Made by a program: the position numbers and the translations under genes. From contig JANTHB010000008.1 in the NCBI GenBank assembly GCA_024762655.1, positions 1 to 63,587 on the forward strand: a stretch of DNA of 63,587 nt, read 5' to 3'. Below the pieces are notes generated by a model. It did no database searches. It was not told where the DNA came from and was given only the letters and a program-made list of their open reading frames with translations. Positions 1 to 7,619 of the stretch are shown here, one piece after another. This DNA is from Bacteroidales bacterium. Lineage in GTDB: Bacteria > Bacteroidota > Bacteroidia > Bacteroidales > VadinHA17. Numbering within the stretch: the first letter of the stretch is position 1; the number at the start of each line of letters is the position of its first letter.

Positions 1-2
1 TT

Positions 3-611
3 GCCGTTCATTTAACCAGCCGGTTTAGCGGAACCTATGCCAATAGTGTGAAAGCAGGTGAACGCATTGCGAAAGAGTTTAACAAACCGGTTTATGTAAT
101 CGACTCGAAAAACTTATCGGGAGCACTGGCTTTACTGGTTTTAAAAGCAGCCAAAAGTATTGAACAGGGGCTGCCGGTTGAATCGATTGTTCAAAACTTA
201 AAAAAGGACGTGTTTCAGGCAAAAATTTTTGTAAGTGTGCGCGATTTACAAACCATGATCAGAGGCGGGAGGGTTTCCAAACCCAGGGGAATAATAGCCA
301 AAATGCTTGGTTTAAATCCGGTTATTTCAATGGATGAAAAGGGTAATTCGATGTTGTTCGGAAAAACCTTCAGCCAGCAGGCCAGTTTGAAAAAGATATT
401 TAAACATATTGAAAAAACAAGCCGTGGAAAAACCATCTGGAATTACATCATTATGCACGCTAATAATGTGGAAGGTGCCCGGATGGCTGAAGATAAAATG
501 CTTGAAATGACAGGGAAAAAGCCCGTATCGGTGGTTAATATCTCTCCTGTAATTGGCATGCATGCCGGCCCGGGAGCTATTGCTATTTCATTATTATATG
601 ACAATAAATAA
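3..611 (+). CDS. DegV family fatty-acid-binding protein (5' end outside window)
   Basis: The reading frame is already open at base 3 and continues upstream, so only the last 202 residues are visible. The first visible residues include FSGTYANS, the DegV lipid-pocket motif usually seen as GLSGTYQSA. Further on are RGGRVSK, which matches the family motif KGGRIS, and a C-terminal GPGAIAISLLYD, which matches GPGALGIAF. DegV/FakB proteins bind a single fatty acid and can present it to a fatty-acid kinase, and the nearby plsY uses the resulting acyl-phosphate. An internal GTG at 48 is not the real start, because the homology continues before it. The next gene starts 7 bases after the stop, so the two are probably cotranscribed. 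The family call is firm; the fatty-acid role is inferred from the family. Confidence 0.85.
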   Translation, partial: AVHLTSRFSGTYANSVKAGERIAKEFNKPVYVIDSKNLSGALALLVLKAAKSIEQGLPVESIVQNLKKDVFQAKIFVSVRDLQTMIRGGRVSKPRGIIAKMLGLNPVISMDEKGNSMLFGKTFSQQASLKKIFKHIEKTSRGKTIWNYIIMHANNVEGARMAEDKMLEMTGKKPVSVVNISPVIGMHAGPGAIAISLLYDNK

Positions 612-618
612 CTACATC

Positions 619-1392
619 ATGACTTTATTTTTACAGGCATCCTTAATCATTTTAGTCCTTGTTACACTGCTGTGGATTTGGAGTGTTATAATAACCAATG
701 TAAGTATTGTCGACCTTTTTTGGGGCTTTGGCTTTGTGGTTGTCAATGCTTTTTATGTTTTTATGTCGGGCGAGTTAACAAGCCGAAAAATATTGATTCT
801 TGCCCTGGTGACCATATGGGGCCTTCGTCTTGCTATTTATCTGGCATGGAGAAATATAGGGAAAGGAGAGGATTTCAGGTATCAGGAATTTAGAAGGAAT
901 TATGGCCCTGAACGGTATTGGTGGGTTAGTTACTTCCAAACTTTTTTGTTACAAGGTGCCTTGATTATGATTATTTCTTTGCCCTTATTAGGCGTTAGTT
1001 CAAGTACAGATTCCGGTGAACTGAATGTATTGGACTACATCGGAATTGTGGTTTGGCTGGTGGGTTTTTCCTTTGAAGCAGGCGGTGATTTTCAAATGGC
1101 ACGCTTTAAGAAAAACCCGGCAAACAAAGGAAAAGTTTTGGATACAGGTTTCTGGAAATATACCCGCCATCCCAATTATTTTGGCGACTCGGCCGTGTGG
1201 TGGGCCTATGCATTATTTAGCATGGCAGCCGGAAGTTACTGGCAAATTATTGGTTCGGTTGTTATGACCCTGTTGATCATAAAAGTTTCGGGCGTTTCGC
1301 TGCTCGAAAAAACACTAAGCAATTCGAAACCAAAGTATAAAGAGTACATTCGAAAAACAAATGCATTCTTTCCCTGGTTCCTTAAAAAATAG
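619..1392 (+). CDS. DUF1295 membrane protein (steroid 5-alpha-reductase-like)
   Basis: A 257-residue polytopic membrane protein with about six or seven hydrophobic helices. The C-terminal part holds the DUF1295/isoprenylcysteine-methyltransferase-like signature around YTRHPNYFGDSAVWW, followed by a short helix and a polar tail ending in FFPWFLKK. Members of this superfamily are NADPH-dependent reductases or methyltransferases acting on lipids; the substrate of bacterial DUF1295 proteins is not established. I chose the ATG at 619 because it starts directly before the first hydrophobic helix. An in-frame ATG at 598 would overlap degV and add only seven polar residues. It lies between degV and the peroxiredoxin gene with gaps of 6-7 bases, which suggests one transcript. 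Confidence 0.82.
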   Translation: MTLFLQASLIILVLVTLLWIWSVIITNVSIVDLFWGFGFVVVNAFYVFMSGELTSRKILILALVTIWGLRLAIYLAWRNIGKGEDFRYQEFRRNYGPERYWWVSYFQTFLLQGALIMIISLPLLGVSSSTDSGELNVLDYIGIVVWLVGFSFEAGGDFQMARFKKNPANKGKVLDTGFWKYTRHPNYFGDSAVWWAYALFSMAAGSYWQIIGSVVMTLLIIKVSGVSLLEKTLSNSKPKYKEYIRKTNAFFPWFLKK

Positions 1393-1398
1393 CACAGC

Positions 1399-2133
1399 AT
1401 GGATTTTATTACAAAAAATATCTGGTTCATCCTTTTTGTCGGCTGGGGCTTGCCTCTTGGATACTACCGCAGCAAATTCCGTAAAATGGTATACCAAACC
1501 GATAGTTGGGTAATCAACCTAAAACCTGTTTTCTGGAAAGAAATAAAGGGGCTTTTTGGGAACGTTTATCCTGAAAACGTTAAGTACAGGAAGTTTCGAA
1601 ATTTCTATCTGTTTTATTTGGCAGTTTATTTAATATTATTCGTTACTTATTTAATTTTTGATACAAATTCTGAGAAAATGAAAAAAATGGAAGTCGGAAG
1701 TAAAATTCCAAAGTTTGAATTAAAAGACCAAAACGGTAACCTTTTCAAAATAGAAGACGTAATTGGCAAAAAAAATCTGGTGATTTATTTTTATCCCAAA
1801 GACGATAGCCCGGGTTGTACAAAAGAAGCCTGTGCATTTCGCGACCAGTTTGAAGTGTTTGCCGATGCCGATGCCATGATCATTGGAATTAGCGCCCAGT
1901 CGGTACAAAGTCATCTTGCTTTTGCACAAAAGCACCGGTTGAATTACACTTTGTTAAGCGATTCCGGAAACAAAGTGCGTAAATTGTTTGGCGTTCCCAC
2001 TAATTTATTTGGTTTGCTGCCGGGCAGAGTTACTTATGTTGTCGATAAAAAAGGCGAAGTGATTTATATGTTTAATTCGCAGATTCTAGCCGAAAAGCAT
2101 GTAGATGAAGCCTTACGTATTCTCCTTAAATGA
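1399..2133 (+). CDS. Membrane-anchored peroxiredoxin (Bcp/PrxQ type)
   Basis: 244 residues in two parts. Residues 1-93 contain two hydrophobic helices (about 8-22 and 68-87) joined by a basic, aromatic loop. Residues 94-244 form a complete Bcp/PrxQ thioredoxin-fold domain, with the peroxidatic cysteine in SPGCTKEAC and a likely resolving cysteine five residues later. Bcp enzymes reduce hydroperoxides, including lipid hydroperoxides, using thioredoxin. Standard Bcp is a soluble protein of about 150 residues, so the N-terminal membrane part is unusual. The frame runs through without a break. An internal ATG at 1678 could give a soluble form. The gene sits 6 bases after the DUF1295 gene and 1 base before plsY. 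Confidence 0.85.
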   Translation: MDFITKNIWFILFVGWGLPLGYYRSKFRKMVYQTDSWVINLKPVFWKEIKGLFGNVYPENVKYRKFRNFYLFYLAVYLILFVTYLIFDTNSEKMKKMEVGSKIPKFELKDQNGNLFKIEDVIGKKNLVIYFYPKDDSPGCTKEACAFRDQFEVFADADAMIIGISAQSVQSHLAFAQKHRLNYTLLSDSGNKVRKLFGVPTNLFGLLPGRVTYVVDKKGEVIYMFNSQILAEKHVDEALRILLK

Positions 2134-2134
2134 A

Positions 2135-2737
2135 ATGAATATAACCATTCAGATCGTATATATTCTTCTGACCTACTTATTGGGAGCCATCCCTTTCGGG
2201 TATATTTTAACCCTATATTTTACGGGTAAAAACATCATGGAAACAGGAAGTGGTAATATTGGTTCGACCAATGTAAAAAAGGTTGCCGGTAAAAATATTG
2301 CCATCATGGCACAGCTTTTGGATATACTGAAAGGATTTTTACCTGTGGCAGTATATCTCTATTTTCTGAGGAATGAAAAAGAAATGGCTGAATATTATCT
2401 TTATTTGGTGGCGCTGGCTACCATTTTGGGTCACGATTTTAGTGTTTTCTTAAAATTCAAAGGGGGCAAAGGAGTCAATACCACTCTGGGTGCATCCGTA
2501 TTAATAGCTCCCTATTCCGTATTTATTTCAGTGGCCATCTATTTTATTGTGAAGTGGCGATTTAAATATGTTTCTCTTGGGGCAATTACACTGGGGATTG
2601 CTTTGCCTTTGGTTGAACTAATTATTCACGGACTAAGTCTGACATTCTATTATTTATTGGTTTGTACAATTATAATCATATTCCTGCACCGTACGAATAT
2701 CAAGCGTTTAATAAACAAGCAGGAACTTTCATCATAA
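2135..2737 (+). CDS. plsY: Acyl-phosphate:glycerol-3-phosphate acyltransferase PlsY
   Basis: A 200-residue inner-membrane enzyme that transfers an acyl group from acyl-phosphate to glycerol-3-phosphate, making lysophosphatidate, the first step of phospholipid synthesis. The three PlsY motifs are present: GSGNIGSTN near residue 39, GHDFSVFLKFKGGKGV near 105-120, and HRTNIKRL near the C terminus. About five transmembrane helices are visible and the length is normal. The ATG at 2135 follows the peroxiredoxin stop by one base. An in-frame upstream ATG at 2105 would overlap that gene by 29 bases and adds residues not typical of PlsY. Base composition is as AT-rich as its neighbours. Confidence 0.93.
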   Translation: MNITIQIVYILLTYLLGAIPFGYILTLYFTGKNIMETGSGNIGSTNVKKVAGKNIAIMAQLLDILKGFLPVAVYLYFLRNEKEMAEYYLYLVALATILGHDFSVFLKFKGGKGVNTTLGASVLIAPYSVFISVAIYFIVKWRFKYVSLGAITLGIALPLVELIIHGLSLTFYYLLVCTIIIIFLHRTNIKRLINKQELSS

Positions 2738-2747
2738 AAAACGTTTT

Positions 2748-3209
2748 ATGGCATTCTATCAATTTCGAAAAGAACTATATATTAATACTTCTGTTGAGGA
2801 GATTTGGGATTTTATTAGTTCACCGAAGAATTTAAAAGAAATCACTCCCAACAACATGGGGTTCGATATACGTACACCAAATTTGCCTGCTAAAATATAC
2901 GAAGGCATGATAATCAGTTATACCGTTCGTCCTTTGCTCGGCGTTCCCACCCATTGGGTAACTGAAATAACACACGTCAGGGATCAATTTTATTTTGTTG
3001 ATGAACAAAGAGTCGGGCCCTATAAATTGTGGCATCATCAGCATATTATTATGCCTGAAAAAAATGGCGTTTTAATGAAAGATATTGTGAGTTACCAACC
3101 TCCCTTTGGAATGTTGGGAAGAATGGCCAATTTAATAGTGATTAAAAATAAATTAAACGAAATTTTCGATTACCGATCACAGATACTCAATAAAATATTT
3201 CCTGCATGA
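2748..3209 (+). CDS. SRPBCC family protein
   Basis: 153 residues with the START/SRPBCC layout. An N-terminal strand (YQFRKELYINTSVEEIWDFI) is followed by a helix with SSPKNLKEITPNNMGF, then a curved sheet and a long C-terminal helix (NKLNEIFDYRSQIL). This subgroup is often labelled cell-division inhibitor or cyclase/dehydrase-like, but its biochemical role is not established. In many aquatic bacteria such proteins sit beside photolyase genes. Here the gene is 10 bases after plsY and overlaps the UV-repair glycosylase gene by 4 bases, indicating translational coupling. The ligand cannot be read from the sequence. Confidence 0.8.
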   Translation: MAFYQFRKELYINTSVEEIWDFISSPKNLKEITPNNMGFDIRTPNLPAKIYEGMIISYTVRPLLGVPTHWVTEITHVRDQFYFVDEQRVGPYKLWHHQHIIMPEKNGVLMKDIVSYQPPFGMLGRMANLIVIKNKLNEIFDYRSQILNKIFPA

Positions 3210-3637
3210 GAATTTGGTCATTACACCCAAAGTATTTGGATAGCAAAGGTCTGGTTGCATTGTGGCGGGAAACCCTGTTGGCCAAAAACGTTCTGCAAGG
3301 CAAAACAAAAAGCTATAAAAATCATCCGCAGTTGATACGTTTTAAAAAAGCGAATGAGCCATTAGCGGCTATAAACTGGTATTTGAAATTTGTTTATAAT
3401 GAAGCACAATTAAGGGGGTATCATTTTGATATTTCGAAATTTCAACTAGCCGGTAAAATAGAAAAACTATCAGTAACTTATGGGCAACTGAAATTCGAAA
3501 GGCGGCATTTGATAAAAAAATTGAAAATCAGAGACCTAAATAAATATCATCAACTAATATATTTAAGAGATTTAGACCCGCATCCTTTATTTTTTATAAA
3601 AAATGGAACTATAGAGTTATGGGAAAAAACAAACTAA
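3206..3637 (+). CDS. Pyrimidine dimer DNA glycosylase / endonuclease V family
   Basis: 143 residues. The N terminus MRIWSLHPKYLDSKGLVALWRE matches the Pyr_excise family (T4 DenV-like and its bacterial relatives), which cuts the glycosidic bond at cyclobutane pyrimidine dimers and then nicks the strand. The aromatic and basic start, the SYKNHPQLIRFKK stretch and the later HLIKKLKIRD helix fit the family, and the length is close to T4 endonuclease V (138 residues). The start codon overlaps the SRPBCC gene by four bases. The 3' end overlaps the start of a decayed lipocalin gene. UV repair is inferred from the family. Confidence 0.82.
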   Translation: MRIWSLHPKYLDSKGLVALWRETLLAKNVLQGKTKSYKNHPQLIRFKKANEPLAAINWYLKFVYNEAQLRGYHFDISKFQLAGKIEKLSVTYGQLKFERRHLIKKLKIRDLNKYHQLIYLRDLDPHPLFFIKNGTIELWEKTN

Positions 3638-4035
3638 TTTATGCTTTTTTAGCACTAATCCTACTTAGCCTTAATGCCTGTTATACATAAGATTATATGA
3701 TATACAAAACAGTAGGTAAGCAACTGGATATTCAGAAATATCTGGGTACCTGGTACGAAATAGCCCGGTATAATCACAGGTTTGAGTAAGGCATCGAGGG
3801 GGTTAGCGCGACCTACTCCATGCGCGGGAATGGTAAAATAAAAGTGGTAAACAGCAGATACAGGGTACTTTGGATGGCAGGTTTTCAGAAGCGATAGGAA
3901 AAGCCAAATTCCAAATCCCGACAAGCCGGCAAAATAAAAAGTATCTTTCTTTTGGTTCTTCTACGGGGAATATTGTATTTACCCCTCCGATAAAGATATT
4001 TCGGTACCCATACAAAATGATTATTGCAGTGAAAA
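3619..4035 (+). pseudogene. Degenerate lipocalin (Blc-like) lipoprotein gene
   Basis: The frame begins with an ATG at 3619 and a lipoprotein-type leader ending in SLNAC. It is stopped by TAA at 3688-3690 but then continues in the same frame with the lipocalin signature GTWYEIARYNHRFE. A second TAA follows at 3787-3789. After that GVSATYSMRGNGKIKVVN is readable, then the homology jumps frame to DGRFSEAIGKAKF near 3870. It jumps again to IPNPDKPAK, a stop at 3935-3937 and KVSFFWFFYGEYCI. Intact Blc-type lipocalins are outer-membrane lipoproteins that bind lipids and are linked to membrane stress. At least three stops and two frameshifts show this copy is dead. The 3' limit is approximate. Confidence 0.85.
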
Positions 4036-4301
4036 ACTACATGCGATTGTCTTCTGTATTTGACCCTATTCCGAAGTTACCAAACTATTTCTTATTTTTG
4101 GCATGGCCTTATTTTACATTATCACGCCCACAGGACGTGGGTTTCTAAGTTAAACTACATTAAAGAAGATTATTGAACCAATAAAATGGATAAATACCCA
4201 ATCATGATTAATCCGTTTATTTTACAACAATGCAAAAATGTACTTTTTATCAAGCTGCAGAAACCATCTAATAGTAAATAATACCTGAACCTTTTCATAA
4301 C

Positions 4302-4667
4302 ATGAAAACTACACCGGAACACGATAAACGAATAGCCAAAATGACCTTTTCTTCGATCTATCCGCATTATGTGGATAAAGCCGAGAAAAAAGGCCGGACC
4401 AAAGCGGAGTTACACCAGGTTTTGGAATGGTTAACGGGGTATGATGAGGCAAAACTGCAGGAAATGATTAATAATAATGTGACCATCGAGACTTTCTTTG
4501 CAAATGCTAAACTGAATCCCAATGCCCATTTGATCAGGGGCGTAATCTGTGGGTACAGGATTGAAGAAATTGAGACTCCCTTGACCAGACAGGCCAGATA
4601 TATGGATAAATTGGTGGATGAGCTGGCCGGGGGCAAAAAGATGGAGAAGATTCTGAGGCAGGACTGA
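4302..4667 (+). CDS. DUF2200 domain-containing protein
   Basis: 121 residues, soluble and mainly helical. It carries the DUF2200 pattern: [27 protein letters not shown] at the start, then a helix with [15 protein letters not shown] and the conserved [27 protein letters not shown]. The C-terminal [24 protein letters not shown] is also typical. Function is unknown. The gene stands alone, about 270 bases after the lipocalin remnant and about 220 before the VOC gene. The start is the only ATG consistent with the family's N terminus. Confidence 0.8.
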   Translation: MKTTPEHDKRIAKMTFSSIYPHYVDKAEKKGRTKAELHQVLEWLTGYDEAKLQEMINNNVTIETFFANAKLNPNAHLIRGVICGYRIEEIETPLTRQARYMDKLVDELAGGKKMEKILRQD

Positions 4668-4812
4668 GTAAAAACGGATTCCGGTTTTATTAAAAGTCAC
4701 AAAATATCATTGAGATCTTTCAAAACTGGTTCCCTGATACAGGTAATAATATCAGACTGTGTTGTTTATCTTATCCTGGTATAAATTTAGAACAATCAGT
4801 AAATAACAACTT

Positions 4813-4890
4813 ATGAAAACATTAACTATCTTTATTCCAATTGTTTGAATACGATTTACCGATTGCAACAGAGCAAATAGAATAGAAAAC
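4813..4890 (+). other. Interrupted leader in frame with the VOC gene
   Basis: An ATG at 4813 is in the same frame as the VOC gene that starts at 4891. It encodes a short hydrophobic leader, MKTLTIFIPIV, followed by a TGA stop and then IRFTDCNRANRIEN. Without the stop this would be a secretion or lipoprotein-like N terminus. The leader is either a nonsense-mutated signal peptide or a chance open stretch. Confidence 0.35.
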
Positions 4891-5352
4891 ATGAAGGATA
4901 AAACAAAGAATATCAATAAGAATTCAGAAGCGGACACAACACCCGGAGTCACGGGTATCGCTGGGATCTTTTGCTTCTCGGAAAATCCTGAAGAGACCAA
5001 AATCTGGTACGAAAAGAACCTTGGAATCCAAACCAACGAATGGGGCACGAGGTTTGAGTTTAGCAATGCCAGCCGGCCGGAAGAGATCAATAACCTGCAG
5101 TGGAGTCCCTTCAAGACCGGCAGCGATTATTTCGAGCCCTCCAAAAAGGAATTTATGATCAATTACCGCGTACGAAATATTGAAGGTCTGGTTAAAATAC
5201 TCAGGGAAAACGGAGTGATCGTGCTGGATTCAATTGTAACCTGCGATTACGGCATGTTTGTGCACATCATGGATAATGATGGCAACAAAATTGAATTGTG
5301 GAAACCGGTTGACCGCGTTTTCACAGAGATGGGCCGTAAAACCGTCAAATAA
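4891..5352 (+). CDS. VOC family (glyoxalase-like) protein
   Basis: 153 residues. After a polar N-terminal tail, residues 20-145 form a vicinal-oxygen-chelate domain. It has GIAGIFCFSENPEETKIWYEKNLGI, the typical first strand-helix-loop, and a second half ending in GMFVHIMDNDGNKIELWKP, where the Glu of IELW is the usual metal ligand. VOC proteins include glyoxalases, dioxygenases and resistance proteins, and the substrate cannot be told. The visible N terminus is unusually polar, and an in-frame leader with a stop lies directly upstream. The protein may therefore be a cytosolic remnant of a once-exported one. Confidence 0.75.
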   Translation: MKDKTKNINKNSEADTTPGVTGIAGIFCFSENPEETKIWYEKNLGIQTNEWGTRFEFSNASRPEEINNLQWSPFKTGSDYFEPSKKEFMINYRVRNIEGLVKILRENGVIVLDSIVTCDYGMFVHIMDNDGNKIELWKPVDRVFTEMGRKTVK

Positions 5353-5377
5353 TCAACAAGAATTAAATATAAGTATC

Positions 5378-5455
5378 ATGAAAACTCTCCATTTTTATTT
5401 AACCTTTAACGGCAAATGCGAGGAAGCATTTTACTTACAATCATTTTGTATTTAG
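5378..5455 (+). pseudogene. N-terminal fragment of a PhnB-like VOC gene
   Basis: The frame MKTLHFYLTFNGKCEEAF matches the first strand and turn of PhnB-like VOC proteins, which usually continue into a helix of the NFYKSVFGG type. Here the match ends after EEAF and the frame stops at 5455. The start codon of the next gene (5416) lies inside this fragment in another frame. The simplest reading is a deletion or insertion that joined the first few codons of a VOC gene to unrelated DNA. Confidence 0.6.
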
Positions 5456-6288
5456 CCTCCACATCTGTTTCCGGACAAGCAATTACGTTAAAAGGCCTTC
5501 AAACCGAAACGTTCTTGCATCCTGCTGACGGATTTACGGCCTACACACTTAAAAAAGGCGAATTTATATACAATCAATCGCCGTTTACAGTGCCTTTACC
5601 TAGTTGGGCATGGTGGGGCATTACGGATAACATTACCGCTGAGGTAGACCTTCTTCCCATCATTGGAGGGTTTTTCCAGGAGCCGTACATTCCTGTTCCG
5701 AGTTTTAATCTTAGATTTAAACTCCTAAACCAAAATAAGAAGATCCCCTCCATTGCCTTTGAAACAATGGTTCAGCATCTTTGGAATGATATAACCCAAG
5801 CTGCCCAACCCAATGCTCTTGTGCGTAGAAAAGGAAATAGTTGGTATAATCATTTGAATCTTAGTTGGAAAATCAGTTCTAAATTTTACACGCACTTGTC
5901 CTTGGGGGTAATCTATGCAGAAAATGTATATTTCAGTAACAACGACTCACTGAATTTAATTGAAAAGTTCTACCCAAAATCATTAACACCTGATTTCAAC
6001 CTCAGTATAGATTTTAGGCTGAAACCCTGGATTAGTTTGCACACCACCGGTGCTTACGGTACTACCTTTGTATATTTAGACAATATCCCACGGAAGCGAC
6101 AGATCTCATATGGTTTTAGAATTGCCCCTTTTTATAATAATAAACGGGGAATCTTAAGAACTTTTCGAGCGGAATTTATTGGTTATTACATATATCTGCC
6201 CGACATAAATGAATCAATAGAGTCGCTTGTCCCGATTTTCCCTTATTTTTACTGGCAATGGACTATGAATAAAAGACAGAAAAAATGA
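5416..6288 (+). CDS. Predicted secreted outer-membrane beta-barrel-like protein, unknown function
   Basis: 290 residues with a signal peptide (RGSILLTIILYLASTSVSGQ). The mature part is rich in alternating aromatic and polar strands such as FIYNQSPFTVPLPSWAWWGI, YTHLSLGVIYAENVYF and FNLSIDFRLKPWISLHTTGAYG. It ends in an aromatic stretch, YFYWQWTMNKRQKK. This looks like a small outer-membrane barrel, but I do not recognise the family. The start codon lies inside the broken VOC fragment, so the natural N terminus may have been altered. It overlaps the next gene by four bases, suggesting coupling to the secreted propeller protein. Confidence 0.55.
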   Translation: MRGSILLTIILYLASTSVSGQAITLKGLQTETFLHPADGFTAYTLKKGEFIYNQSPFTVPLPSWAWWGITDNITAEVDLLPIIGGFFQEPYIPVPSFNLRFKLLNQNKKIPSIAFETMVQHLWNDITQAAQPNALVRRKGNSWYNHLNLSWKISSKFYTHLSLGVIYAENVYFSNNDSLNLIEKFYPKSLTPDFNLSIDFRLKPWISLHTTGAYGTTFVYLDNIPRKRQISYGFRIAPFYNNKRGILRTFRAEFIGYYIYLPDINESIESLVPIFPYFYWQWTMNKRQKK

Positions 6289-7619
6289 AAAAAGCTGAAA
6301 GAATAACCGGTTTGATTTTAACGGGTCTCTTCATAAGCATGATTTCCTGCGGCCAAACAAACTTTATTAAGTTTGGCAGTGGTCCTGTTTTGAGTAGAAA
6401 TGCAACTTTTGGAGTTTGGAACGCTATTGCTGTAAGTGATCCAAATGTCATTAGGGTAAATGACACTTTGAAAATGTGGTACACAGGTGTTGGCTGGTTA
6501 AGTACTTCCGATACTTCAGTTCATCAAAGAATTGGGTATGCATGGTCGTTGGACGGAATACTTTGGAATCAATATCCCAACAATCCTGTATTGGATAAAA
6601 CGGATCATTCATGGGATGATAAGGGCGTTGAAACCCCAACCGTGATAATAGACTCTTTGGCTCCGGCAAACGAAAGATACAAAATGTGGTATGCAGGTCA
6701 ACATTCTGCCACAGAGATTTATGAGATAGGATATGCTTATTCTCCTGATGGATATCATTGGACAAAAAGTGACCAGAACCCTGTTTTGCAAGTGGGAAAT
6801 GGCTCTTCCTGGGAAAATGGATATCTGGAAGGACCTTCTGTTTTGCTTATAAATGATACCCTCAGAATGTGGTACGCATCTGTTGATTTAACCTCTGATG
6901 GTTCTTTAACCGATCTTACCGGAAATATTGGTTACGCCTGGTCGTTGGATGGCGCTCATTGGACAAAATATCAGAACAATCCCATTTTCACATCATATAA
7001 TTCACCGGCATGGGATCAGGCCTCCGTTGCTGATCCTCACGTTATCTATAAAGACAATCAATACCATATGTTTTATGCCGGATTAAACACATGGGTTTAT
7101 GAAAACTTTAAAATGGGCTATGCGGTTTCTAATGATGGCATCAATTGGGCACGACCAACCTCATCGCCTGTACTGGAGACAGGAAATCAAGGAGAATGGG
7201 ATGATGAAGATGCATCTTATGGATGCGCAATTTATAACCCCGCATTAAACAAATACCAAATGTGGTATACCGGTTTAGATACAAATAATTTAACATCAAA
7301 TTTATTTGGCTACTTCTATGATATTGGATATGCAACAGCTGATGTTGTTCTTTCTATAAATGAACGAAGCTATAAAAAAGCAATTCTACGGCTATATCCC
7401 AATCCTTGCCAGAATAGTTTATCAGTTGAAGTTAAAAATGGAAATAGAATCAAAAACATAAAACTATACAATGCCCTTGGGAAGGAGATATATGTGTCTG
7501 CTAGAACTTCAGATTATAAGATACAAATAAACACGCAATATGTAGAATCGGGTTTATATTTTTGTTCAATAATCTTCGATGACAACCAAAAAATATACGG
7601 TAAATTTTATAAACGTTAA
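6285..7619 (+). CDS. Secreted five-bladed beta-propeller protein (GH43/GH32/GH130-like) with T9SS sorting domain
   Basis: 444 residues. A leader with FISMISC may be a signal peptide or a lipobox. Residues 40-355 contain about five repeated blades, each with a variant of KMWYTG, IGYAWSLDG.HW and NPVL, the pattern of glycosidase-type five-bladed propellers. Residues from about 370 form a type-A T9SS C-terminal domain: LYPNPCQNSLSVEV, IKLYNALGKEI, YVESGLYFCSI and KFYKR. The sorting domain implies export across the outer membrane by T9SS and attachment to the surface or release. Carbohydrate binding or cleavage is plausible, but catalytic residues could not be assigned. Confidence 0.72.
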   Translation: MKKAERITGLILTGLFISMISCGQTNFIKFGSGPVLSRNATFGVWNAIAVSDPNVIRVNDTLKMWYTGVGWLSTSDTSVHQRIGYAWSLDGILWNQYPNNPVLDKTDHSWDDKGVETPTVIIDSLAPANERYKMWYAGQHSATEIYEIGYAYSPDGYHWTKSDQNPVLQVGNGSSWENGYLEGPSVLLINDTLRMWYASVDLTSDGSLTDLTGNIGYAWSLDGAHWTKYQNNPIFTSYNSPAWDQASVADPHVIYKDNQYHMFYAGLNTWVYENFKMGYAVSNDGINWARPTSSPVLETGNQGEWDDEDASYGCAIYNPALNKYQMWYTGLDTNNLTSNLFGYFYDIGYATADVVLSINERSYKKAILRLYPNPCQNSLSVEVKNGNRIKNIKLYNALGKEIYVSARTSDYKIQINTQYVESGLYFCSIIFDDNQKIYGKFYKR

